IMG/VR virus record: IMGVR_UViG_3300025151_000171
Coordinates: 1-31,875 of that record
Strand: one strand, 5' to 3'
DNA length: 31,875 bases
DNA from: a virus
Under the pieces are notes generated by a model. That model saw only the letters and a list, made by a program, of their open reading frames with translations. It was not told where the DNA came from and made no database searches. Shown here one piece after another: positions 1 through 10,155 of this stretch. Each line of letters opens with the position of its first letter. Position 1 is the first letter of the stretch. Made by a program: the position numbers and the translations under genes.

Positions 1-89
1 AACTTACCGACTCTCTGCCCAGCTCCGTTGCCTTCGTAAATCACAGGGAAGAAATGTTCTTCGCCATTTGGTATTGTTGGTGTTGCCAT
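1..89 (-). CDS. Tail-associated protein, N-terminus only (cut by window start)
   Basis: An open frame starts at ATG 89-87 and runs off the window at base 1, giving about 29 residues beginning MATPTIPNGEEHFF and continuing with a Gly-rich stretch. A GGGAGT Shine-Dalgarno lies inside the end of the upstream gene, and only one base separates the upstream TAA from this ATG, so it is the next gene of the tail operon. The fragment has no catalytic motif. By position, after two tail-fibre genes, it is probably another receptor-binding or tail-appendage protein. Function is inferred from context only. Confidence 0.6.
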   Translation of the reverse strand, partial: MATPTIPNGEEHFFPVIYEGNGAGQRVGK

Positions 90-90
90 A

Positions 91-1506
91 TTAACTCCCT
101 ATATTCTTTGTACACAGTGCTTGATACCCTGTTGGCACTGTAAAATAAAAGTTACCCACTCCATTAGCATCTGAATTACCTTGTGCTGTTTCTGTTCCAC
201 CAAAAGTTCCATCTTGTCCAAAGTTCCAACATACTATAGAACTACTATAATGACTGTTGCCAAAAATTACATCATCAGCAAAAGCTATTGTATTAGCTTC
301 ATTACTTCCTGCTGATGGATTTCCACTAGCTTGCCATACAAAAGAACCACTATTATTATGTCCAAACCAAATTTTTTTATTATCCATATCAACAGCTAAA
401 GCACCAATTTTTCCATCACCAACAGCATTACCCCAACTAGAAGTATCGGTAGCATTTTCTCTCCGTATGCCATCTGCACCAAAACCAATATCTTTATCAC
501 CACTTGTGTTGCCTGGATTTAATCCAGACGTACTTAAATTTTTAATAGTATTATAAATTCCTATCATTGGATATTCACCTGCACTTGCATTATTATATCT
601 CATCTCAGCATACCATTTTCCTGTACTTGGTAATAATATTGATGCACCACTTCCAGTAAATGCTGAGGCAGTTGATTGTAAATTACCATTACTTAAAGTA
701 ATACTTGAGTGAGTATTAAGAGGATTCATTACACAAAAATTATTGGTAGGTGAGTCAGCCACTTGGTCATGTGCGGCAAGTCCACTTGTCGTAAAATCAT
801 TACCTTGTCCAGACTCATCATCTCCTAAATCAGCACTATCTCTACCATCAATATGAAAACCATTAGTGCCAAATGTTAGGCCACTTACATCTTTTGGAAT
901 CCATATTCCAGAATCGTTTGTTTCACCAAAATTTTCTGGACCATAAGCAGTTCCATCAATATAAACAATTTCTGCTGCATAGTATTCACCATTATAAGCA
1001 CTACCACTAGGGTCAATGCCTATCCACATTTTTTCACCACTAAGATTCCAATCTGTATCTGTATTTTGACTTGGATAGGCTTCTGATGAAAAATTAGTTT
1101 CTCTTTGTCCGTTAACATAAATTTGGATTCTTTCAGTCGGAACCGCTTGAGTTGTGTCAACGACTATAACAAAATGTAGCCATGCTGATGGATCACGAAA
1201 AACTCTAGTACCTACTAATAACCCAGACCAAGAACCTGCATAGTAAATATATGCATTTAAAACATTTGCTGTGGTTAAAGACAAACCACTTGAACCTATG
1301 CCATGTGTAACTCCAGGCATTGGTAAAGCTGTATTTACACCAAGTTTCCCAAGTTTAACCCAAAAACTACTTGTAAAAGTTTTTCTATTTCCAGTGCTTG
1401 ATGGTGTTCTGTGCATATAGGCAGTATCATCAGAATTAAACCTAATTGATTGGTCTATAGAGTATGTACTTACTCCAGATTTTTGCCATAATTCGTTACT
1501 AAACAT
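91..1506 (-). CDS. Tail protein with LamG-like and SPRY-like domains
   Basis: This 471-residue protein has two beta-rich parts. Residues about 40-200 look like a concanavalin/LamG fold (SSFWVKLGK, then RIQIYVNGQRE and WIGIDPSGSAYNGEY). Residues about 285-420 look like a SPRY-type sandwich (GKWYAEMRYNN, DIGFGADGIRR, GALAVDMDNKKIWFG). The C-terminus (FTVPTGYQALCTKNI) resembles a short ending I associate with tail proteins of marine phages. Such domains bind glycans or surface proteins, so the likely role is host recognition at the tail tip. The ATG directly follows the stop of the tail-fibre gene with no gap, implying translational coupling. There is no signal peptide or enzyme motif. The domain calls are by eye and the family assignment is moderate. 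Confidence 0.72.
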   Translation of the reverse strand: MFSNELWQKSGVSTYSIDQSIRFNSDDTAYMHRTPSSTGNRKTFTSSFWVKLGKLGVNTALPMPGVTHGIGSSGLSLTTANVLNAYIYYAGSWSGLLVGTRVFRDPSAWLHFVIVVDTTQAVPTERIQIYVNGQRETNFSSEAYPSQNTDTDWNLSGEKMWIGIDPSGSAYNGEYYAAEIVYIDGTAYGPENFGETNDSGIWIPKDVSGLTFGTNGFHIDGRDSADLGDDESGQGNDFTTSGLAAHDQVADSPTNNFCVMNPLNTHSSITLSNGNLQSTASAFTGSGASILLPSTGKWYAEMRYNNASAGEYPMIGIYNTIKNLSTSGLNPGNTSGDKDIGFGADGIRRENATDTSSWGNAVGDGKIGALAVDMDNKKIWFGHNNSGSFVWQASGNPSAGSNEANTIAFADDVIFGNSHYSSSIVCWNFGQDGTFGGTETAQGNSDANGVGNFYFTVPTGYQALCTKNIGS

Positions 1507-3054
1507 CTAACTAAATGCAAGTTGTGGTGATCCAATTAATATACTGTTATCTGCTTTTACTACATAAGGTACAATGTCATAAGCACTGTTTGTACTACTT
1601 AATGTTAATCCTGCACCACCTATTGTTTCATAATCTGTACCTAAACTTACTGTTCCTGCACTACCACTACTTGGTTGTATAATTATCATAACACCTGTTT
1701 GTCCTACTTGACTTGCTTCTGTTGTAGGATTAGCCAATGTATTTGAACCACTACCAAGTGTTAATATAAAATTTTGATATGTGTCAAAATCTAGTGTTTT
1801 AGTTGTAGATATTGTAGCTGTTTCTGTAGATGCTACTTGTGATTTAGTAAATGTAGTTTGTACATCTTTTTGTACAATTTCACCTTCTACTGCTACTGTT
1901 AATGTTTCATTACCACCATCACTACCTTCTGTTAAATCAATACCATCTCCTGCTACTAGCTTACCATTTAAATATCCTGCTGTTGTGTCATTACTAGATA
2001 CTGCTACCTTAACATCTGTATCTGCTGCTATTGCTGTCCAAGATGATCCATTCCATACATTTAATGCATCTGTAGTTGTATTAAAATATAATGCACCTGT
2101 TGCTAATGCATCTCCATCATTATCTACAGATGGTGCAGAACTTTTTGCTCCTAAATATGTATCATCAAAATCATCAAAACTATTAGCTGCACTTGTTGCA
2201 CTAGATGCTGCAGCAGTTGCCGAACTAGCTGCTGCTGTAGCTGAACTTGCTGCTGCACTTGCAGAAGATGACGCTTCAGATGCTTTTGTTGATGCTGTAC
2301 TTGCACTACTAGCTGCTGCTGTTGCACTACTAGCTGCTTCAGATGCTTTTGTAGTCGCTGTACTTGCAGATGTTGTAGCGCTAGCTGCATCAACTAATAA
2401 TGACCATTTAGCATTATCTGTATTACTTGTTAATGGTTGTGAGCCACTTGATGTATGACTTGTTGTACAAATAAATATATTATTAGTAGATGTGTCTTTT
2501 ACTATATCCCTTGCATTATATGCTGTACTTGCTGCCCAATTACCTCTATATGTACCTAATTCTTGTGTAACCGATATTTCACCTGCACTATCAAATGCTA
2601 ATATTTTACTTGCTCTATCTGTTGCACTATTTGTAAAATCAGTAGAGGTCATTGTATTTGTTCTACTAATTTTTATTGATCTATCTACTTGTTCTTGCAA
2701 TTCTTGTGTTATAGATAAATTTTTATCAAACGCTCCTTCAACACTATCTGCTGTAAATGGATCATTTTCAACTAAATCTAATGTTTGTGTTTTAGTAGTA
2801 TCACGTCTTATAACAACTGTTTCTGTAGCTGTAGGTACATTACCAGTTGTAAAGACTACATTACCTCCACTTGCACCACCTGCACCTGTTACAGTATAAT
2901 GTGTTGTTAATGATTTTACAGTTTCTGTACCTGCTGATGATCTAATAATAACTTCTATGTCTGCATCTGCAGATATTTTAAAAGTATACGCAAAAGTATC
3001 TTGCGAACCATCACCAGAATAACTGTTTTTAATTGTTGTTGTTGTAATAGTCAT
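1507..3054 (-). CDS. Tail fibre protein with T7 gp17-type N-terminal domain
   Basis: The 515-residue product has the hallmark N-terminus of T7-like tail fibres, the domain that docks to the tail (residues about 1-140: SYSGDGSQDTFAYTF, VIRRDTTKTQTLDL, ENDPFTADSVEGAFDKN, LQEQVDRSIKI). Residues about 219-290 are an Ala/Ser/Thr-rich run with repeated SSATAAA units, probably a long coiled or fibrous shaft. The C-terminal 200 residues are Gly/Ser/Thr-rich and beta-like, ending SPQLAFS. It follows the giant internal protein as in T7 and precedes the LamG tail protein, so it probably links lectin-like subunits to the tail. The Shine-Dalgarno is not at the usual distance from this ATG (see the start-stop element upstream). 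Confidence 0.88.
   Translation of the reverse strand: MTITTTTIKNSYSGDGSQDTFAYTFKISADADIEVIIRSSAGTETVKSLTTHYTVTGAGGASGGNVVFTTGNVPTATETVVIRRDTTKTQTLDLVENDPFTADSVEGAFDKNLSITQELQEQVDRSIKISRTNTMTSTDFTNSATDRASKILAFDSAGEISVTQELGTYRGNWAASTAYNARDIVKDTSTNNIFICTTSHTSSGSQPLTSNTDNAKWSLLVDAASATTSASTATTKASEAASSATAAASSASTASTKASEASSSASAAASSATAAASSATAAASSATSAANSFDDFDDTYLGAKSSAPSVDNDGDALATGALYFNTTTDALNVWNGSSWTAIAADTDVKVAVSSNDTTAGYLNGKLVAGDGIDLTEGSDGGNETLTVAVEGEIVQKDVQTTFTKSQVASTETATISTTKTLDFDTYQNFILTLGSGSNTLANPTTEASQVGQTGVMIIIQPSSGSAGTVSLGTDYETIGGAGLTLSSTNSAYDIVPYVVKADNSILIGSPQLAFS
2190..2400 (-). repeat. Ala/Ser codon repeat inside the tail-fibre gene
   Basis: A tract of degenerate GCTGC/GCAGC-type units encodes the SSATAAA-like repeats of the fibre shaft. 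Unit length is irregular, and the tract opens a long antisense reading frame that is an artefact. Slippage in this tract could change shaft length. Confidence 0.7.
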
Positions 3055-3058
3055 ATTG

Positions 3059-3069
3059 CTACATTATAC
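3059..3069 (-). promoter_or_regulatory. Shine-Dalgarno plus start-stop (ATG-TAG) before tail-fibre gene
   Basis: On the minus strand AAAGGAG is followed after 4 bases by ATG and then directly by TAG (3064-3059). The tail-fibre ATG (3054-3052) comes 4 bases after the TAG. No in-frame upstream fibre start exists because a TAA precedes it in frame. Ribosomes recruited by this strong site may stop at the minimal two-codon frame and restart at the fibre ATG. The layout is directly visible; the regulatory role is inference. Confidence 0.4.
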
Positions 3070-3079
3070 TCCTTTATTC

Positions 3080-6000
3080 TTAATTTTCCAATTCTTTTTC
3101 TTTTTGTTTTTCTTTTGCCTTTTTTATAGTTTCTTGCACTTTCTCAAAATATTGAGGGTAATTATAACGGAAATATTCCATTGCTTTTAAAGTATGTAAT
3201 TTCTGTTGTCTATCTCCATTCAAAAATTCTGCTACTAATTCATTTGCTCCAAATTGTTGTACTAATTGTCTTATAAATTCATTATTATCTGTTAAATCTT
3301 GTTTTAATAATCCTAATGAATTTTTTTCATCTCTGTTTAATTCTGACACTCTACCACTTAAAATTTTATTAATAGCATCTTGTCTTGCAACTAACATTTT
3401 ATTTTGATGATCTGCATTTATTTTATCATATTCTCTTTTTTTATCTACTATAACTTGTGGTCCTACTTTTACAAACCTAGAAAATAATGCATCTATAGGT
3501 CTAAATCCTGTTATTTGTTCATATTCTTTTAATATTTTTGCCTTATCATTATTATGAAATTTATATACCCAATTTGGACCATATACATTCCAATTATGTT
3601 TTAGTAGAGCTTTTAATTTTTTTCCTTCTAAATCTGTAATGTCTAACTTCATAACATCTTTATCTAATAACGGACTTCCAAATGTATTTGTAACATCTTC
3701 CCCAAATACTACTCTCATTGTATCTACCATCATTTTAACTGCAGGGTTTATTTGTCCTGTAGGCAAACCACCATTTATTCCTTTCCAAAACATTCTTATT
3801 CTTTCTCCATTATTTTTAGCTTGATCTAACCCAAATGCTGTTTCTAATGACATATTTGTTAAACTTGCAATCATTTGAGATGTAAAGTCCATTGGAATAC
3901 GAATATAAACAGGTCTGCCATCTGGCGTATAACCCATAGGAATAATATTAAAATTTTGTCTATCGTGATCTGGAATAGTGTCCATCAATACTGCATATGC
4001 ACCGCCCAATAATCCCATTCTTACCATCCATTTTAGTATTTCTGGAAAAACTGTATATGCAAAAAATCGTGAACCTACACCAGATTTATCTTCTATTGCC
4101 GCTCCTATATCACCCCTATATCCTTCTTTATTTGCATTGTAATATAAAAACATAGTATTAAGAACAGGATTAGATTTACTTTGTCTTAAATAATTTGGTG
4201 ATCCAACATTAGCTTGAACAAAACGCATTAACTGCCCTTCTGTCATATCTATTTCACCTTTTTCTATCATATTTTTAAGTATTTTATACCCTGCAATTTT
4301 ATGACTTCTATCTAATAATCGTGCTATATTTCCAGAATGTCTTAAATATTTTCCTAATGTTTTATCGTGTATTTTTCCAAACTTTCCTTTGCTTTCATAT
4401 TGTTCCCATACAAAATTTTTTAATGCAAAACTTTCTTCATCCATTTGTAATCTATTTCGTTTCATTCCTGCATCACTTTTATATGCTTCTTGCAAACCTA
4501 TAAGAAATCCGTGTTTTTCCATATGTCGTGTAATTTCTGTTCCATCTCCATATATGCTTTTTTGAGCATCTTTTAATGATTTAAATACTTCTTTTACATA
4601 TTGTGCTCTTGTTACTACAGATTTCATTGGCTTTCCATTTGGCAATATAATTGCCGATCTACGCATATCTCTAAACCCCCAATTCCAAATCCAAAACAAT
4701 GGGTTGTGTTCTGTAAATATTCCTCTCCATAAAGAGGTAACACTATTTGTAGTTTTAAATAATATATTTTGTGCTAACGGATTAGATTGCATAGCTTCTA
4801 CAATTTGTTTAGGAATATCTACAGTATGCACTTCTCCTTTATGCATATAAGATACCCTTGATAAACCAAGAGGAACTACAGGATCTAATTTTCCTTTTGC
4901 TATATATTTAGGTATATTTATAATATTTAAAGGTGGTGCATCTTTATCTGCTCCAAATGTTGATAATTGTGTTTTATATGTTTTTAAAAAATCTACGAAT
5001 GATTTATATAATGTTTGCCTTTTCATTTCTGCTAACATCATCATATCTTGCATAACTGTCATATCATAAACATTAACAATTTCGTCAAATGAACCGATTG
5101 TTTGTCTAATTTGCTTTGAACCCCAACTATGCATACCAAATTTACCAAATCTTTCTATTAATTTTTCTGCAGGTTGAAATTTTATATAATTTATATTATC
5201 CAAAAATTCTTGTTTTTGAACATCACTATACACCTCATAATCCATAAATCTTTGCACTACTTCTGTTCTACGCAATTCAAAAAACTCATCTGCTATTCTT
5301 GCTAAATTTGGTTGCTCTGCGGAATATCTTTCATATTGTTCTACTAAACTACCTTCAGAATCTTTTAATGATTGTTTTATATCTTCTGGTAAAGGATAAT
5401 ATCTCCAAGTAATTTTTCCTTCTCTTTGTTTACTATAAGCTAGATTTTTTAATGTCATCATATATGCTAAATCGTGTTTGTTATATCCAAAATTTTCTAA
5501 CTGTCTATCTATTTTATTTTCTATTGTTCTTTGATACAACTGACCTTCTGCCCATCTATGTCTAAACCCTTCTAATTCATCTAACAAAGTTTGTGATAAT
5601 GGAGATTTTCCTTTTTGACCATCTATTTTTAATCTGGTTAATGACCACCAAAATACATCTATTAATTCTGTACCCAGATCATCATATTTTTTTTGTTTTT
5701 GATGCTTCGCTAATCCTTTAATATGATCTCTAATTTTATTATCTTGTCTTATTAACATTGCCTTAAAATCATTTGCTCGTTGTGCATCCTTTTCATTACG
5801 AGGTGCATTTAACTGACTTTGTATTGTTCGCCACATATCATAAACTTCTGGTCTTTCCGACATATAATATTTCCACAATTCAAATGTTTTAGGAGCATTT
5901 AATTTTGTCCATTGTGGTCTTAATAAAAACGCCATTTGAAACTCTGCCATTAATTCTGGTGCAGAATCTCTATATTTTACATATGATGGTTTTTCTGTTG

Positions 6001-9000
6001 CTCTATTAAATGGATGCCATTTCATTGACAATGCTTTTAATTCATTCATTATTTCTTCTTTACGAACAATATTTCGTTTTAACATTTCCGCTTCAAACAT
6101 TTCTTTAAATAATTGAGCCGCATCTCCACTAATTTCTGGAGCATCTTTATTATTTATTTTATCTACTATTTCTTTAAGATGAGGACTTGTTAATCCTTTC
6201 ATAGCATCTTTCATTACTTCTTTTTTTGCAATATCAGATAATTGAGCAAATGTTTTATATAACTCTGGATCTATTTTTTTTCGTATATTAGGATCTCTAA
6301 CAATATCTAAAATTGTTTCTGGAGTTACTTTTAATTCTTTTATTTCTACTTCTGTTACCTCTTTATTTGCTTCAGCTATTTTTTCAGCTTCTTTCATCAT
6401 TTCTTTTTTTTCAACATCACTTAAAGGTTTTGCTCCATCATTTTTCCCATCTATCCAATCTTTCATATATCTACGCATACCTTTAATATGACCTAAAATA
6501 TTACCTCGTCTTGTTGATCGGTCTGGAACAAAATCAATAAGGTGTCCTAATTCGTGTGCAAGTGTTTTTATAAATTCTTCTGGATTTTTTTGTAATTCTC
6601 TATTTATTACTAATTCAGCTTGTTCTTTTATTGGTTTATTAAAATCTTGTTTTGTTAAATGTCTAAATACACCTAAATTTCCTCTCCTCATTTTACTCAT
6701 TTTAGGTGCCGCTCCTAACAAATGCTCAACTAATACTGTTAAATCATAAAATTTTAATCCAACACCACTATCGTATAATTCTTTCCAAGTATCTCTATTT
6801 CCTGTTGCTCGTTGTCTTGGTGTGTAAGGTTCATTTGGAATACCTGCACTATCTCCATCTCTTGTGCTTCTGCTATAATTAGATGTTCCGCCTTTAAAGT
6901 TTTGTGAAAATTCATCATAATATTTATTGTATTGCGTATTAAATTCTGACTCTTGTTTTCTTACCATTAATGTACCAATAACTTCTTGATTATTAGGATT
7001 AATAAACAATACTTTATTATTTTGTAATACTACATCTGCTTTTTGCTCTTTTCCTTCTAATGCTGTATTAATTTTTTCTATTTCTTTTTTTATTTCTGCA
7101 ATTTGTTTTTCTGCTGTAATGTCCGTTCTTCCTGTCATTACTCTAAATTCTTTTGCTTGGTCTTGAAAATATTTAAGCTGTCTTTTTGCTTTTGTGCTTT
7201 GCTTTAACAAATCTTTTTTTGGTAAACCTCGTGCTACATCTTTAAAAGTATGTAACAAATCAAATTTTGCTTTATGCACTTCTATATTATCTTTTGTTAC
7301 TTTATTTTTTAAAACAAGAACTTCTACACCTTCATTTGTATATTGTAAATAAGGTTCTAATTTTGCATTAGTTTTTCTTCGCTCTGATTTAGGATAAATT
7401 TTATCATAAAATGTTTTTTGCGTTTCTTTGTGAATAGCAGGTATTGTATTTTTTGAATATTGTTTTAACCCTTTTTCTACATTTGGATAATATTTAGTTG
7501 TTACTGCAAATACCCCATCTGTAAATACTTTTCCATCTCCTGTGTAATCATAACGAAATTGTGATAAACCTTGAACATCTGGCAATTTTTGTTCTTTTTT
7601 TATTATAGCCAAATTATCTTGAATAGTTTTTGGTTGCTCTCCTTTTATTACAACATCTTTATTTTTAGTTACTTCTACTTCTTTAAAACTAGAATGAAAT
7701 TCTCCATCAGTTTGCCTTGATTTAAATGATTGAGGACTTTCGTCTGGAATTTTTTTATCTTTAATATCAAGTTTACCTTCTGGTGTAACTTCTACATCTA
7801 TATCTTTTTGCGGATCTAATTTTCTAACTTGTGATTCTAATACAGGAAAGACATTCCCTCGTGCATCTTGAACTACAAATACTGAATCATTACCAACGAT
7901 TTCTTTATTTATAATAGTAACTTTATCTCTGCCAGATACAGTTGAATTTATTGTTTCATTTATTTGAAAATCTGGAACTGTTAATAATTTTTGCCCTGTT
8001 ACATTCTCTGCTTTTCTCCCTGCCATTTCTTGAGCCATATCATAAAATTCTGGTATTTCTGATTTTCTTAATGTTTCTTTATATCCAGAATTTGCCTGTG
8101 CTTCATTAAAAACATCTTCTGGTCGTCTACCATATTTTTTATAAATATTTATTAAATTATGGACTTGTTTCATTGTTGTATGTAAACCAAACATTAATAT
8201 TGCACTATGCACAAAATCTTTTAATGCAGGAACTTCACCTTCTAATGCAAATCCAAGTTGTGTCATTATTCCTGCTTCTGCCATTAATTTTGACATTTCT
8301 GTTTTAGTTCTTGTAAATTTTAATCTTCTTGATGCTATATTTTTTACTAAATGACCACCTACACTTGTTGCCGCACCTATTGTTCCTGCTTTTAACATTA
8401 CTTTTCCATTTTCAACACTAACAAAATCATCCATAAATTGACCAAATGTATTGTATTTTCCGTCAATATATCCTTTCATTAATGGTGCTCTTAACATTTC
8501 TGGCAACATAAATGCTCCCATCATAGCTGTCATAGGCGTTAATGGAGCGGCAACTCCTGCTGTTATTGTATTTACAAATGTAGGAAATGCTAACGCTCCA
8601 CCAATCATAAGCGGTATATCTGGAATAATTTGCCCTACACTTTTAATTACATTATCTCCAAAAGTTTGGTTTTCATTAAACATTATTAATTCTTTAAACA
8701 AATTTGTTAATTCTTCATCTGTCATACCACCATCTGCATTTTCCAAATATTTTTGAAATAACCCTGCAACTGATTGTTCATACCCTTTTGAAAATGCGTG
8801 TATATTACCTTGACCACCCATATAATATTTTAAAGGTTTTGTTATTTTCTCTCCGTATTTTCTTAATTTTTTTCCCAATTTTGTTCTGGGTTGATTGTCA
8901 ACAGGAAAAGTTGCTAATTTTGGACTTACAAATTTTGTTAATCCTGCTCTATTATTCCAATATGAAAAATATTTATCTACTCTTTCTACTAATGCAGGAT

Positions 9001-10153
9001 TCTTTTTTTTCATTTCTGCTTCTGTTAATGCACCTTTATCTCTATAATGAAAGCGATAGTAAAAATCTTTCATAGCTTGTACATCACCTTGTGCTATTTG
9101 TCTAATAAATTCATCTGAACCCTTTGCGTCTAAATAATCAGCTATTACTAACGCCATTTGTTTATCTGGCATTAAAGCTGTCATATCTTTATGCTCTCTT
9201 AATTCTGATACAAATTCTGGCGATTCCCAAGTTCTATCATATGTTGATCTCCATTTATTAAATGCATTTATAACTCTTGGAACAGAAAATCCATTTACTT
9301 GCCATAATCCTGCGGCCGTTGAATCTGGATTTGCACTATGAATATTACGATTATCTGATTCTATACCTGCAATTATACTTAACATCATTGCAAAATTATT
9401 ATATTCATACTCTTGCAATTTAAATCTATCCATAACTATTTCTTTCATAGCTTGTGATTCTTTTCCATTTACAAGATTAATAGTATCTAATAATGGAAAT
9501 GCATCTTCTAAAATTCCTTCTTCTATATTTTCTTCTAATTTTTTTAATTGCCTTTTATCGTTAGCAATTTTTCGCTCTGATTGATTTTTCTTTATTAAAT
9601 CTTCATAATATTTTATATCTGGTTTATCTTCATTTAATGCTGTTTGCATTAATTCTACATCTCTGTTATCTGGGTATTTCATATCAAAACCCCTCATATC
9701 TTTTAACCCATATTCTTCTTCTGGAATTGGTGTTAAACTTATTCTACCTTCATCATCTGTAAAAAATTCTTTAAATACTTCGTTAAACTCTTTTTGCATT
9801 ATAGTTTGAGTATTAGGATCTAATTGCATCCAACTTTTCATTTGCTCTGAATTAAATTTAAATTCATTCTGAATTGCTAATTCATTCAAATTATCTGGAT
9901 CATTTTTTACTAATTCTTGTTTTAATAAATTATTTGGAAATGGCTCTGTTTGTTTTTTGTTATAAACTTGAGGATCTTCTGCTATTATTTCGTGTTCTAA
10001 TAATGATTTATTTGGAACTATACCATAATGCTTATTTATTTCGTGATCTGTAAAACCTGCAGATTTAAATATAGGGCGTTGCCTGTCTATCATTTTATTA
10101 ATAGCTTCTCTGCTAAAACCTGCTTCTACTAATTGTGATGCTTTTATTACCAT
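3080..10153 (-). CDS. Giant internal virion / DNA-ejection protein (lytic transglycosylase + HExxH)
   Basis: At 2357 residues this is by far the largest gene. Residues about 255-310 match a goose-type/Slt transglycosylase core: IAGIESDNRN with likely catalytic Glu265, then AAGLWQVNG. Residues about 511-550 are hydrophobic (DIPLMIGGALAFP onward) and could enter the membrane. A zinc-metallopeptidase motif HELGH occupies residues 1200-1204 (LAHELGHLID). Residues about 1950-2180 resemble the C-terminal domain of phage large polyvalent proteins (VLNTMFLYYNANKEGYR, GYTPDGRPVYIRIPMDF). The C-terminus is charged and coiled. It sits where T7 gene 16 lies, after two smaller internal proteins and before the tail fibre. 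It probably is ejected first, opens the cell wall and forms part of the DNA channel. The protease may process virion proteins; that is inference. Confidence 0.85.
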   Translation of the reverse strand: MVIKASQLVEAGFSREAINKMIDRQRPIFKSAGFTDHEINKHYGIVPNKSLLEHEIIAEDPQVYNKKQTEPFPNNLLKQELVKNDPDNLNELAIQNEFKFNSEQMKSWMQLDPNTQTIMQKEFNEVFKEFFTDDEGRISLTPIPEEEYGLKDMRGFDMKYPDNRDVELMQTALNEDKPDIKYYEDLIKKNQSERKIANDKRQLKKLEENIEEGILEDAFPLLDTINLVNGKESQAMKEIVMDRFKLQEYEYNNFAMMLSIIAGIESDNRNIHSANPDSTAAGLWQVNGFSVPRVINAFNKWRSTYDRTWESPEFVSELREHKDMTALMPDKQMALVIADYLDAKGSDEFIRQIAQGDVQAMKDFYYRFHYRDKGALTEAEMKKKNPALVERVDKYFSYWNNRAGLTKFVSPKLATFPVDNQPRTKLGKKLRKYGEKITKPLKYYMGGQGNIHAFSKGYEQSVAGLFQKYLENADGGMTDEELTNLFKELIMFNENQTFGDNVIKSVGQIIPDIPLMIGGALAFPTFVNTITAGVAAPLTPMTAMMGAFMLPEMLRAPLMKGYIDGKYNTFGQFMDDFVSVENGKVMLKAGTIGAATSVGGHLVKNIASRRLKFTRTKTEMSKLMAEAGIMTQLGFALEGEVPALKDFVHSAILMFGLHTTMKQVHNLINIYKKYGRRPEDVFNEAQANSGYKETLRKSEIPEFYDMAQEMAGRKAENVTGQKLLTVPDFQINETINSTVSGRDKVTIINKEIVGNDSVFVVQDARGNVFPVLESQVRKLDPQKDIDVEVTPEGKLDIKDKKIPDESPQSFKSRQTDGEFHSSFKEVEVTKNKDVVIKGEQPKTIQDNLAIIKKEQKLPDVQGLSQFRYDYTGDGKVFTDGVFAVTTKYYPNVEKGLKQYSKNTIPAIHKETQKTFYDKIYPKSERRKTNAKLEPYLQYTNEGVEVLVLKNKVTKDNIEVHKAKFDLLHTFKDVARGLPKKDLLKQSTKAKRQLKYFQDQAKEFRVMTGRTDITAEKQIAEIKKEIEKINTALEGKEQKADVVLQNNKVLFINPNNQEVIGTLMVRKQESEFNTQYNKYYDEFSQNFKGGTSNYSRSTRDGDSAGIPNEPYTPRQRATGNRDTWKELYDSGVGLKFYDLTVLVEHLLGAAPKMSKMRRGNLGVFRHLTKQDFNKPIKEQAELVINRELQKNPEEFIKTLAHELGHLIDFVPDRSTRRGNILGHIKGMRRYMKDWIDGKNDGAKPLSDVEKKEMMKEAEKIAEANKEVTEVEIKELKVTPETILDIVRDPNIRKKIDPELYKTFAQLSDIAKKEVMKDAMKGLTSPHLKEIVDKINNKDAPEISGDAAQLFKEMFEAEMLKRNIVRKEEIMNELKALSMKWHPFNRATEKPSYVKYRDSAPELMAEFQMAFLLRPQWTKLNAPKTFELWKYYMSERPEVYDMWRTIQSQLNAPRNEKDAQRANDFKAMLIRQDNKIRDHIKGLAKHQKQKKYDDLGTELIDVFWWSLTRLKIDGQKGKSPLSQTLLDELEGFRHRWAEGQLYQRTIENKIDRQLENFGYNKHDLAYMMTLKNLAYSKQREGKITWRYYPLPEDIKQSLKDSEGSLVEQYERYSAEQPNLARIADEFFELRRTEVVQRFMDYEVYSDVQKQEFLDNINYIKFQPAEKLIERFGKFGMHSWGSKQIRQTIGSFDEIVNVYDMTVMQDMMMLAEMKRQTLYKSFVDFLKTYKTQLSTFGADKDAPPLNIINIPKYIAKGKLDPVVPLGLSRVSYMHKGEVHTVDIPKQIVEAMQSNPLAQNILFKTTNSVTSLWRGIFTEHNPLFWIWNWGFRDMRRSAIILPNGKPMKSVVTRAQYVKEVFKSLKDAQKSIYGDGTEITRHMEKHGFLIGLQEAYKSDAGMKRNRLQMDEESFALKNFVWEQYESKGKFGKIHDKTLGKYLRHSGNIARLLDRSHKIAGYKILKNMIEKGEIDMTEGQLMRFVQANVGSPNYLRQSKSNPVLNTMFLYYNANKEGYRGDIGAAIEDKSGVGSRFFAYTVFPEILKWMVRMGLLGGAYAVLMDTIPDHDRQNFNIIPMGYTPDGRPVYIRIPMDFTSQMIASLTNMSLETAFGLDQAKNNGERIRMFWKGINGGLPTGQINPAVKMMVDTMRVVFGEDVTNTFGSPLLDKDVMKLDITDLEGKKLKALLKHNWNVYGPNWVYKFHNNDKAKILKEYEQITGFRPIDALFSRFVKVGPQVIVDKKREYDKINADHQNKMLVARQDAINKILSGRVSELNRDEKNSLGLLKQDLTDNNEFIRQLVQQFGANELVAEFLNGDRQQKLHTLKAMEYFRYNYPQYFEKVQETIKKAKEKQKEKELEN

Positions 10154-10155
10154 TA

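Noticed and set aside
2190-2400. Repeat tract considered as CRISPR or diversity-generating template
   Set aside because: Units are irregular codon repeats within an open frame; there are no spacers, no cas genes, no reverse transcriptase.
1781-2458. Long plus-strand frame of 225 residues opposite the tail-fibre gene
   Set aside because: It is the complement of the Ala/Ser repeat codons, has Val/Ala low complexity, no ribosome site, and lies against a certain gene.
8704-9075. Plus-strand frames opposite the giant ejection protein
   Set aside because: Leu/Ile/Phe-rich shadow translation of an AT-rich gene on the other strand, without ribosome sites.
9300-9400. Transglycosylase motif considered as the phage endolysin
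   Set aside because: It is within a 2357-residue internal virion protein at the T7 gp16 position, so it serves entry. No separate holin or endolysin is visible in the window.
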